Assembly: GCA_017848155.1 (NCBI GenBank) | Contig: JAGAKC010000121.1 | Span: forward strand, 1-6,990 | Source of the DNA: Oscillospiraceae bacterium | GTDB lineage: Bacteria > Bacillota > Clostridia > Oscillospirales > Ruminococcaceae | Length of the DNA stretch: 6,990 bases | Direction of reading: 5' to 3' | Part shown: positions 1 through 6,592 of the stretch, piece by piece | Layout of the letters: each line of letters begins with the position of its first letter | Position numbering within the stretch: position 1 is the first letter of the stretch | Program-made: the position numbers and the translations under genes | Notes under the pieces: generated by a model | Told to the model about the DNA's origin: nothing | The model's database searches: none | Seen by the model: only the letters and a program-made list of their open reading frames with translations

Positions 1-107
1 ACGAGCCTGACGAGGAAAGCGACGAAGCAGACAACGAAACGGACAGCGACGATGCGCCCGCAAAGAAGAAGGGATTTTTTGCATCGCTTTTCGGAAAGAA
101 AAAGTAA
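1..107 (+). CDS. C-terminal tail of an upstream protein (partial; possibly Jag/KhpB or YidC)
   Basis: Only the last 34 codons are present, read from base 3 to a TAA at 105-107. The tail has two halves. About 20 residues are very acidic (11 Asp/Glu in the first 20). They are followed by a basic segment with aromatics, KKKGFFASLFGKKK, which could be a short amphipathic membrane- or nucleic-acid-contacting end. No domain is visible, so the family cannot be read from the sequence. The guess of Jag/KhpB or YidC rests only on the common order yidC-jag-mnmE in Firmicutes. The stop lies 10 bases before the mnmE start, and the mnmE ribosome-binding site overlaps the stop, which suggests co-transcription. 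Confidence is high that this is coding and low for its identity. Confidence 0.6.
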   Translation, partial: EPDEESDEADNETDSDDAPAKKKGFFASLFGKKK

Positions 108-111
108 GAGG
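106..111 (+). promoter_or_regulatory. Ribosome-binding site of mnmE that fixes its GTG start
   Basis: AAGAGG lies 6 bases before the GTG at 118 and overlaps the upstream TAA. The residues after this GTG (STVCAIATP...GGISVIRISG) match the conserved MnmE N-terminus, so the GTG is the right start even though it is not an ATG. Confidence 0.7.
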
Positions 112-117
112 TAATCT

Positions 118-1479
118 GTGTCTACTGTTTGTGCAATAGCTACCCCTGCAGCGGCAGGCGGTATTTCAGTAATAAGGATATCGGGCGAAAGGTCAGCGGA
201 TATCGCCGCAGCAGTTTTTCGTCCCGTTTCGGGAAAGCCTGTCAGGGAGCTTTCGGGCTACCATGCCGCATACGGCAGGATATACGACGGCGACGAGCTT
301 CTTGACGACGGTGTGCTGCTCATGTTCCGTGCGCCGCACAGCTATACGGGTGAGGACGTGGCAGAGATATCCTGTCACGGCGGAATATACGTCACACGCA
401 GGGTGCTTGCCGCATGCATAAAAGCAGGAGCAGAGCCTGCAGGCCCCGGCGAGTTCACGAAGCGTGCACTTCTTAACGGCAAGATGTCGCTCACGGAGGC
501 AGAAGCGGTGACTGATATGATCTCCGCACAGAGCGGACAGATGCTTAGCTGCTCGAACTCCCAGCGAGAGGGTGCACTTTTCCGCCGCACCGAGAAGATC
601 GCTGATATGATAATGGAGATGTCATCTCAGATATCCGCATGGATAGACTATCCCGACGATGATACCCCTGTGGTGACAGAGGAGTGGCTTTCGGAAAAGC
701 TCGCCGCTGTGAACGATGAATTCAGGAAGCTGCTTGACGGCTACGACACGGGCAGGATGATACGTGAAGGCATATCCTGCGCCATAGTCGGGAAACCGAA
801 CGTGGGAAAATCCACGTTAATGAACCTGCTTTCGGGAGAAGAACGCAGCATAGTATCAGATATCGCAGGTACGACCCGTGATATCGTAGAGGAAACGATA
901 ACGCTGGGCGATGTGGTGCTTAAGGTGGCGGACTGCGCAGGAATAAGGGATACCGACGATGCGATAGAAAAGATAGGCGTTGAGATAATGCTGAAAAAGC
1001 TGAACAATGCGGACCTCGTACTTGCGGTGTTTGACAGCTCCCGCCCACTTGAGGATGACGACATGACGCTTATCGATCAGCTTTCGGGAAAGCTCGTCAT
1101 ACCTGTCGTAAACAAATGCGACCTTCAGCTCACCCTTGACACCGTGACACTGGAAAAGAAGCTGGGCAGCGCAGTGTATATCTCAGCGAAGGCTGAGGAC
1201 AGCGCGGATATCCTGGCTGATGCGGTAAAAAAGAAGCTGGATCTTGACAAGTTCGATACTCAGGCAGGTGTACTGGCAAACGAGCGTCAGCGCAGCTGCA
1301 TACTGCGTGCTGCCGATCACTCGGAGCAGGCGGCACAGGCGGTACAGCTGGGACTTACCCCCGATGCGGTGGGCGTGCTGCTTGAACAGGCGCTTGACGC
1401 AGTGTATGAGCTTTCGGGTAAAAGGGCAAGCGAGGAAGTCATCGCAGACGTGTTCAGACGCTTCTGCGTGGGAAAATGA
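118..1479 (+). CDS. mnmE: tRNA uridine-5-carboxymethylaminomethyl(34) synthesis GTPase MnmE
   Basis: MnmE (TrmE/ThdF) works with MnmG in the cytoplasm to build the cmnm5 group on wobble uridine 34 of several tRNAs. The 453-residue length matches the usual ~450-460. The N-terminal tetrahydrofolate-binding domain covers about residues 1-118. The family signature GPGEFTKRALLNGK is at 109-122. The G domain is inserted in the helical domain: P-loop GKPNVGKS 225-232, GTTRD 251-255 (G2/switch I), DCAG 272-275 (G3), NKCD 332-335 (G4), SAK 356-358 (G5). The protein ends in FCVGK, carrying the conserved C-terminal cysteine (Cys450). Asn228 in the P-loop corresponds to the K+-coordinating Asn of this K+-activated GTPase family. 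The G3 motif is slightly unusual (DCAG rather than DTAG). The partner mnmG does not follow; two K+-transport regulator genes do. Confidence 0.97.
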   Translation: MSTVCAIATPAAAGGISVIRISGERSADIAAAVFRPVSGKPVRELSGYHAAYGRIYDGDELLDDGVLLMFRAPHSYTGEDVAEISCHGGIYVTRRVLAACIKAGAEPAGPGEFTKRALLNGKMSLTEAEAVTDMISAQSGQMLSCSNSQREGALFRRTEKIADMIMEMSSQISAWIDYPDDDTPVVTEEWLSEKLAAVNDEFRKLLDGYDTGRMIREGISCAIVGKPNVGKSTLMNLLSGEERSIVSDIAGTTRDIVEETITLGDVVLKVADCAGIRDTDDAIEKIGVEIMLKKLNNADLVLAVFDSSRPLEDDDMTLIDQLSGKLVIPVVNKCDLQLTLDTVTLEKKLGSAVYISAKAEDSADILADAVKKKLDLDKFDTQAGVLANERQRSCILRAADHSEQAAQAVQLGLTPDAVGVLLEQALDAVYELSGKRASEEVIADVFRRFCVGK

Positions 1480-1485
1480 TATAAT
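1477..1485 (+). promoter_or_regulatory. Possible extended -10 promoter for the RCK/FtsA-like genes
   Basis: TGATATAAT is a perfect extended -10 (TG-N-TATAAT); its TGA is the mnmE stop codon. No convincing -35 lies 16-18 bases upstream, but extended -10 promoters can work without one. Transcription would begin near 1492 and leave a leader of about 20 bases that still contains the AGAGG ribosome-binding site at 1499-1503. The short gap is AT-rich, so chance is a real alternative. Confidence 0.4.
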
Positions 1486-1512
1486 TCAGAATTTAAACAG
1501 AGGATATATCCT

Positions 1513-2133
1513 ATGAATATACTTATTATCGGATGCGGTATGGTCGGGTCACGCCTTGCGGCAGAGCTTGACCGCTGCGGACACGACGTTTCGGTGGTGG
1601 ATAACGACGAAACGAGCTTTGAAAAACTGCCGTCGGATTTCAGCGGCTTCACAACTACAGGTGTTGCAATAGATACAGAGGTGCTGCGCAAGGCAGGCAT
1701 CGATTCCTGCGATGCATTTTGCGCTGTTACGGGAAGCGACAACATGAACATAATGTCAGCCGAGATCGCATCAAGATCATTCGGTATCCAAAGAGTTTTT
1801 GCAAGGATACGTGAGGTGAGCAAGGGCGAGATATTTGAAAGCCTCGGAATAAATACCGTGTGCACCACAAGTCTTGTGGTAAACGCAGCACGTGAAGCAC
1901 TGGAAACAGAGCCGTCCGAGCTGTCAAAGCTGCGGCTGGAAGATCATTCGGTGAGCTTTGTTACCATGGACCTGCCCGAGCAGCTGATAGGCGGTGCGCC
2001 CGAGGATATAATCTATGAGCCGGGCGAGGTGCTTTTCGCCGTGATACGTGACGGCAAAATGAACTTCTTCTGCCGCATGAACAATATAGTTTTCAGAGAG
2101 GGCGACAAGCTGATATTTGTGAAAGAGGTGTAA
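1513..2133 (+). CDS. TrkA/KtrA-type K+ uptake regulatory protein (RCK domain), first of pair
   Basis: This 206-residue protein is a cytoplasmic RCK subunit of the kind that binds nucleotide and gates a TrkH/KtrB-type K+ (or Na+) channel in the membrane. The N-terminal Rossmann RCK_N domain has GCGMVG at 7-12 after the first beta strand. An acidic Asp30 ends the second strand (VVDND), a position that usually contacts ribose. RCK_N runs to about residue 125. A TrkA_C-like domain covers about 145-206, with the typical late stretch REGDKLIFV at 195-203. The length equals one half of an E. coli-type TrkA (two tandem units) and resembles KtrA. The ATG is preceded by AGAGG 9 bases upstream. It starts 33 bases after mnmE and ends 6 bases before a second RCK gene. 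No channel subunit lies in the window. The ligand (NAD(H), ATP/ADP or c-di-AMP) cannot be told from sequence alone. Confidence 0.9.
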   Translation: MNILIIGCGMVGSRLAAELDRCGHDVSVVDNDETSFEKLPSDFSGFTTTGVAIDTEVLRKAGIDSCDAFCAVTGSDNMNIMSAEIASRSFGIQRVFARIREVSKGEIFESLGINTVCTTSLVVNAAREALETEPSELSKLRLEDHSVSFVTMDLPEQLIGGAPEDIIYEPGEVLFAVIRDGKMNFFCRMNNIVFREGDKLIFVKEV

Positions 2134-2139
2134 CGGAAA

Positions 2140-2799
2140 ATGAAAGTTGTGATAGTCGGCGGCGGTAAGATAGGCTTCTACCTTGCAAAGATGCTGCTTG
2201 AGCAGGAGCATTCCGTTACGCTCATAGAGAAAGACAGGGAGCACTGCCGCATATGCGCAAACAGCCTTGACGCAGAGGTCTGCTGCGGTGACGGCACATC
2301 GGGAGATACGCTGCGTGCAGCAGGTACGGAGCATGCAGATGCGGTGATAGCTGTAATGGGACAGGACGAGAATAATCTTGTCTGCTGCCAGATGGCAAAA
2401 AAGCTTTTCGGAGTGAAAAAGACTATTGCCAAGGTAAACAATCCCAAAAACGCAGAAGCGCTGGAGCTACTCGGAGTTGACAACGTGATATCAGCTACCG
2501 ACCACATCATACATGCGCTGGAAAAGGAAGTCGATCTCAATGCGATAAAGGAGCTCATACATATAAGCGACGAAGCAGCACTGCTGGAGATACTCCTGCC
2601 GAAGAACTATGTACTGGACGGAATATCCCTTTCCGAGCTTCGGCTGCCGAAAAACTGCAACATAGCGTGTATCAACCGTGGCGGACGTACAATTATCCCA
2701 AGGGGTCATACGATACTGAAAAGCGGCGACATCATACTTGTCGTCACACTTGACGAAGAGGAAAAAGAGCTGCGCAAAGCACTTAAGCTGAAAAAATAA
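2140..2799 (+). CDS. TrkA/KtrA-type K+ uptake regulatory protein (RCK domain), second of pair
   Basis: This 219-residue RCK protein has the same architecture as its upstream neighbour but is clearly divergent. The Rossmann motif GGGKIG is at 7-12. The second strand ends in Glu30 (LIEKD) where the neighbour has Asp. RCK_N runs to about 130. A very typical TrkA_C domain follows at about 145-205: PKNYVLDGISLSEL, then INRGGRTIIPRGH, then LKSGDIILVV. The role is regulation of K+ uptake through a TrkH/KtrB channel, possibly as a hetero-oligomer with the first RCK protein. Six bases separate the two genes. The best Shine-Dalgarno (AAGAGG, 2123-2128) lies inside the end of the preceding gene, 11 bases from the ATG, so the two are probably co-translated. 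The two may have arisen by splitting a tandem TrkA or by gene duplication; the sequence does not decide. Confidence 0.92.
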   Translation: MKVVIVGGGKIGFYLAKMLLEQEHSVTLIEKDREHCRICANSLDAEVCCGDGTSGDTLRAAGTEHADAVIAVMGQDENNLVCCQMAKKLFGVKKTIAKVNNPKNAEALELLGVDNVISATDHIIHALEKEVDLNAIKELIHISDEAALLEILLPKNYVLDGISLSELRLPKNCNIACINRGGRTIIPRGHTILKSGDIILVVTLDEEEKELRKALKLKK

Positions 2800-2819
2800 A
2801 AAGGAAAAGAGGCGTTATC

Positions 2820-4898
2820 ATGGAAGCAGATAAGACAACAAAGCGCGGGAAGACCGTAAGGAAGTCTGCAAAAAAGACCACTTCAAAAGCTCCACGCCGC
2901 ACCAAAAAGACGCAGGGCGATGTCATATTCGCTCTGGATATCGGAACACGCACCGTTGTGGGAATACTTGCAAAAAAAACTGACAACGGGCATATCGTCA
3001 TAGACATGGAAACTGCGGTACATGAAAAACGCTCTATGACAGACGGTCAGATAGAGGATATAGAAGCAGTTGCACAGGTCATCAAAAAGGTCAGAGCAGA
3101 GCTTGAAAAGCGCACGATGATAAAGCTGTCAAAGGTGAACATCGCAGCCGCAGGACGTGCGCTCAAAACGATACGCAGTAAGTCGGTATGCGATGTTTCG
3201 GCGATACGCTCACTGTCTGCCGAGGACCTGAAAAACGCAGAGCTCGACGCAGTGCGTGAGGCGGAGGAGAAATTCTCCGACGGACAGCAGCGCAGTGCAT
3301 TCTACTGCGTAGGACACAGCGTCATCGGACTTACGCTTGACGGCTACAAGGTGCAGAAGCCTGAGGGACACCGTGGCGAAAAGCTGGAAACAGAGATAAT
3401 CGCAGCATTCCTGCCTGCATATGTGGTGGAGAGCCTGTGCGCAGCAGTGGATATTGCAGGACTTGATGTGGCAGGTCTTACGCTTGAGCCTATTGCGGCT
3501 ATGAATATGATCGTACCACAGGAACTGCGGCTGATAAACATCGCACTGTGCGATATCGGCGCAGGTACATCGGACGTTGCCGCTTCACGTGACGGAAGCG
3601 TGGTCGCATACGGAATGGCGACCATAGCAGGCGATGAGATAACCGAGGAGCTTATGAAAAAGCTGCTGGTGGATTTCAATACCGCAGAGAGGATAAAGAC
3701 AAGTGAGCTTCCCGAAACAGAATACACGGATATCCTGCTTATGAGCCACAAGATAACCGCAGAGGAAGTGGGAGAGCTGCTGAAGCCCTGTGCGGAGAGC
3801 CTTGCGGATACGATATGTAAGGAGATACTTTCCGCAAACGGCGCTGCACCGCAGGCGGTATTCCTTGTGGGCGGCGGCAGCAAGCTCAAAGGACTTCCCG
3901 AGCTTGTGGCAAAAGGTCTTGGAATAAGCCCGAACCTTGTCGTAACGGGCAGACGTGAGCTGATGCGTGGCATTGACGCTCCAAAGACAGTAGATATCGG
4001 AACCGAGCACGCCACACCTCTCGGTATCGCAATAACCGCTTCCGAGGGCATCAAATATGATTTCACGACCATAACACTGAATGGCAGAAAGGTGCGCACG
4101 CTTGACACGAACAGGCTAACCGTGTTCGAGCTTACCGCTCTCGGCGGAATAACACCTGACAAGCTGATGGGACGCAGCGGCTCCGCACTCAGCTTCACGA
4201 TAGACGGACAGCGCACCATCCTGCGCGGAACTCCCATGACCCCTGCCGAGATAACGGTGAACGGGAAGCCTGCCGCACTTAACACATCGGTACGCAAGGG
4301 CGACGAGGTAACGATAATCCCTGCAAAGGATGGAGAGAGCGCCGCAGCGCTGCTGTCGGACTATTTCGATATGAGCGGCATGTTTACTGTCGGAATATCG
4401 GTACTCGGCGAGAAAAAGACAGCAGGAAAGTACCTCATCATAAATGACGAACAGGTAACGGAAGATGCGGAGATAGAAAACAACAGCGCCATCAGAACAG
4501 TTTCACTGCGCACGCTTGGCGAGCTTTGCACTGCAGAGGAGATACCGTTTGAAACTGTACTGCTGAACGGAAGGACGACCGCAGCCTACACATCGCTTGC
4601 AGAGGGCGACGAGATATCAGTCATCCGCACCGAAGCAGCACAGGAAGCTCCTGTATCCGAAAAGAAAGCTGAGGAAAAGGCAGAGCCTGTTGAGGAGATA
4701 CACGTCATCTTCAACTACGAGCCTGCAAAATTCCCGATAATCGACAACCGCAGAGAGCCGATATTCCTCGATCTGCTTGCCGCTTTCTCGGAGAATCCCA
4801 CCGCACTTCTTGCACACGCAACCACGACTACCATTAACGGAAGGGTCGCCAGACTTGGAGATGTTATCCACGACGGCGACGAGATAATCATTGAATAA
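2820..4898 (+). CDS. FtsA-like actin-family ATPase with C-terminal beta-grasp-like repeats
   Basis: This is a 692-residue cytoplasmic protein of the actin/Hsp70 ATPase fold, closest in layout to FtsA (or PilM) and to the long clostridial FtsA-like proteins. Residues 1-33 are a Lys/Arg/Thr-rich, probably disordered leader. Phosphate-1 is FALDIGTRT (37-45), phosphate-2 is CDIGAGTSDVA (244-254), and the adenosine motif is VFLVGGGSKLKGLP (347-360). The region 105-215 fits the FtsA-specific 1C subdomain (YCVGHSVIGLTLDGY, then a strand-rich LETEIIAAFLP). After about residue 415 comes a C-terminal third absent from classical FtsA. It holds units of the form hydrophobic strand - NG - about 10 residues - GDE - strand: around 478-500, 579-602 and 670-692. 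The C-terminal amphipathic membrane helix of true FtsA is missing. An AAGAGG site lies 7 bases before the ATG. Its exact role (division, morphogenesis or secretion) is not known from sequence. Confidence 0.85.
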   Translation: MEADKTTKRGKTVRKSAKKTTSKAPRRTKKTQGDVIFALDIGTRTVVGILAKKTDNGHIVIDMETAVHEKRSMTDGQIEDIEAVAQVIKKVRAELEKRTMIKLSKVNIAAAGRALKTIRSKSVCDVSAIRSLSAEDLKNAELDAVREAEEKFSDGQQRSAFYCVGHSVIGLTLDGYKVQKPEGHRGEKLETEIIAAFLPAYVVESLCAAVDIAGLDVAGLTLEPIAAMNMIVPQELRLINIALCDIGAGTSDVAASRDGSVVAYGMATIAGDEITEELMKKLLVDFNTAERIKTSELPETEYTDILLMSHKITAEEVGELLKPCAESLADTICKEILSANGAAPQAVFLVGGGSKLKGLPELVAKGLGISPNLVVTGRRELMRGIDAPKTVDIGTEHATPLGIAITASEGIKYDFTTITLNGRKVRTLDTNRLTVFELTALGGITPDKLMGRSGSALSFTIDGQRTILRGTPMTPAEITVNGKPAALNTSVRKGDEVTIIPAKDGESAAALLSDYFDMSGMFTVGISVLGEKKTAGKYLIINDEQVTEDAEIENNSAIRTVSLRTLGELCTAEEIPFETVLLNGRTTAAYTSLAEGDEISVIRTEAAQEAPVSEKKAEEKAEPVEEIHVIFNYEPAKFPIIDNRREPIFLDLLAAFSENPTALLAHATTTTINGRVARLGDVIHDGDEIIIE

Positions 4899-4899
4899 T

Positions 4900-6555
4900 A
4901 TGGATCTTTCTATAAAAAAAATACTCACAGCAGCACTTGTTTCTGTCCTGATGTGCGGCTGCGCCGCAATACCCGACAAGCCGACAGAGTCCACTTCGGA
5001 AGCTACAGCCGATGCCTCCGAAACCGACGAAGCGACATCCGAAGCTCCGCCGCCCGAAGAATCTGCGGTAAAGGGATATGATATCGAGAAATCAGAAAAG
5101 CTGATAAAGCTCAACGCAGAGGGCGGCTCTTTCAGCGGAATAGTGCGCACCGAGGGTGATTACGACGGAAACGGATATGTCATGCTGGACGAGGGCACGA
5201 AGCTCGTGCACATGGCAGAGGACCTCACCTCACAGCACTATCGCATTGCAATATCCGCCTACTCCTACAGCGGTGCGGCGATAACTCTCACCACAGCAGA
5301 GGGCATAGTCGGAGTTTTCCATATCCCGCCCTCCGAAAGTGCCGATTTTTCAATGTATGCGATAGACAGCGTCTACCTTGCAGAGGGACCCTCACTCTTT
5401 ACGTTTCAGATGACCGAGGGCAGCGCTGCGATGGACTATATCGTGATAGAAAACGCTGATGCGGCGCCTGATACCTGCTACCGCACGGCAGTATCTGTCG
5501 TAGGAAAAAACACAGGAATAAACACGATAAGCACGATGAAATATCTGTCGGACAGCTACGGTAAAAGAGTACTGACCGCACAGAACGTGACTCCCGGCAC
5601 AAACGCCGAGATAGACGCGGTGCATGAAGAAACAGGAAGATATCCTGCTATCCGCTGTGGTGATCTTATGTATTCATCGTCTTATGCCGACGAAAAGTTC
5701 GCTGAAACTGCCGAAAAGGAAATAGAGCTTGCACTTCAGTGGGGTCGTGACAGCGGTATCATATCCATGGGATGGCACTGGTTCTCGCCCGTTGAATACG
5801 GCTCGGACTTCTACTCGGACGGGACATCGTTCGACCTTGACGATGCCGTAACGGAATACAACATCGCATCCTCTGACATCGAAGAAATAGAGGGAATGTA
5901 CGAAAGCGGCATGATAACCGAAAACTGCCTGCTGCTTATAAAGGATATCGACCGCATGGCAGAAGTTCTCTCACGCTTCAAAAAGGAATTCCTGACCGTT
6001 ATATGGCAGCCTCTGCCTGACGGTGATACGGGTCTGTACTGGTGGGGCGGCAATGCGGATAGCTACAGGTGGCTCTGGAACGTTATGTTCGAGCGCATGA
6101 ACTCATATCACGGACTGAACAATCTGATCTGGGTATGGAACGGAACGGATCCTCAGTTCTACCCCGGAGATGATGTATGCGATATAGTCGGTCACGGCTC
6201 CTATCTCAACTCCTCCGCATCCTTTGCAGGCGTATTCTCCGCACTGGCACATATTTCCCCCACCGACACGAAGCCTGTTGCGATAACGGGCTGTGACAGA
6301 CTGCCAGACCCCGGCATGCTGAGGCGTGACAATGCTATGTGGCTGTGGACGGCTTCAGCAGGAGGCAGCTACACCATCCGTGAGGACGGGTCGATAAACG
6401 AGAGCTACAACAACTGGCAGCGGCTTAATGATACCTACAACTCACTTATGTGCGTAACGAGGGACGAGCTTCCCGATATGAGCACCTATGGAATAGAGTA
6501 TATGGACGATGAGCTCTCATCTGTGCCCGAAACGGCGGACATTACCGCAGAATAA
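4900..6555 (+). CDS. Surface lipoprotein with CBM35-like and GH26-like (probably inactive) domains
   Basis: From the ATG at 4900 this is 551 residues. A lipoprotein signal (basic start, hydrophobic core, LMCGC, lipidated Cys21) is followed by a Glu/Ser/Thr-rich linker to about 56. A beta-rich module at about 65-185 ends in MDYIVIEN, as CBM35/CBM6 modules do. A GH26-like beta-mannanase domain spans about 200-525: MGWHWFSP at 290-297, VIWQPLPDGDTGLYWWGG at 367-384, LIWVWNG at 409-415, YPGDDVCDIVG at 421-431, KPVAITGCDRLPDP at 458-471. Active GH26 enzymes have WRP-x-HE (acid/base Glu) and a Glu nucleophile in the KP-[VI]-A-x-x-E segment. Here the aligned residues are Asp374 and Gly464, so normal hydrolysis is doubtful while the aromatic sugar-binding residues remain. 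The gene starts one base after the FtsA-like stop without a good Shine-Dalgarno, so translation is probably coupled. A TTG at 4891, adding three residues and overlapping the stop, is the alternative start. Confidence 0.82.
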   Translation: MDLSIKKILTAALVSVLMCGCAAIPDKPTESTSEATADASETDEATSEAPPPEESAVKGYDIEKSEKLIKLNAEGGSFSGIVRTEGDYDGNGYVMLDEGTKLVHMAEDLTSQHYRIAISAYSYSGAAITLTTAEGIVGVFHIPPSESADFSMYAIDSVYLAEGPSLFTFQMTEGSAAMDYIVIENADAAPDTCYRTAVSVVGKNTGINTISTMKYLSDSYGKRVLTAQNVTPGTNAEIDAVHEETGRYPAIRCGDLMYSSSYADEKFAETAEKEIELALQWGRDSGIISMGWHWFSPVEYGSDFYSDGTSFDLDDAVTEYNIASSDIEEIEGMYESGMITENCLLLIKDIDRMAEVLSRFKKEFLTVIWQPLPDGDTGLYWWGGNADSYRWLWNVMFERMNSYHGLNNLIWVWNGTDPQFYPGDDVCDIVGHGSYLNSSASFAGVFSALAHISPTDTKPVAITGCDRLPDPGMLRRDNAMWLWTASAGGSYTIREDGSINESYNNWQRLNDTYNSLMCVTRDELPDMSTYGIEYMDDELSSVPETADITAE

Positions 6556-6558
6556 GCC

Positions 6559-6587
6559 TTGACACACAAGGTAAATGCTGTTATAAT
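6559..6587 (+). promoter_or_regulatory. Perfect sigma-A (sigma-70 type) promoter before the SGNH lipoprotein gene
   Basis: TTGACA (6559-6564) and TATAAT (6582-6587) are both exact consensus boxes separated by the optimal 17 bases. They begin three bases after the stop of the GH26-like gene. The expected transcription start is around 6593-6595, giving a leader of about 48 bases to the ATG at 6642. The strength of the match suggests high, constitutive transcription unless a regulator acts. This makes the last gene a separate transcription unit. Confidence 0.88.
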
Positions 6588-6592
6588 TAATT

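Noticed and set aside
1244..1516. Plus-strand frame of 90 codons overlapping the end of mnmE
   Set aside because: It is an out-of-frame read of the conserved C-terminal helical domain of MnmE.
1317..1868. Antisense open frame (183 codons) across the mnmE/RCK junction
   Set aside because: It overlaps two well-identified genes, with no recognisable motif and no reason to prefer it over them.
1864..1880. Perfect palindrome ACCACAAG-T-CTTGTGGT
   Set aside because: It lies inside the first RCK gene and is fully explained as coding sequence (TTSLV). An 8-base-arm repeat is not surprising by chance in about 7 kb, and no second copy was noticed.
3344..4297. Long antisense open frame (317 codons) on the minus strand
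   Set aside because: It lies wholly inside the FtsA-like gene, is Ser/Ala/Ile-rich low-complexity translation with no domain, and reflects the codon use of the + strand gene.
2820..4898. Calling this gene the canonical division protein FtsA
   Set aside because: The actin core and 1C-like region fit, but the protein is far longer than the usual ~420 residues, lacks the C-terminal amphipathic helix and has no ftsZ neighbour.
4617..5150. Antisense open frame (177 codons) across the FtsA-like/lipoprotein junction
   Set aside because: It is the shadow of acidic, Ser/Thr-rich coding sequence on the + strand; no domain is visible.
4900..6555. Calling the GH26-like protein an active beta-mannanase
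   Set aside because: Both residues expected to be catalytic glutamates read Asp and Gly, so a plain enzymatic label would mislead.
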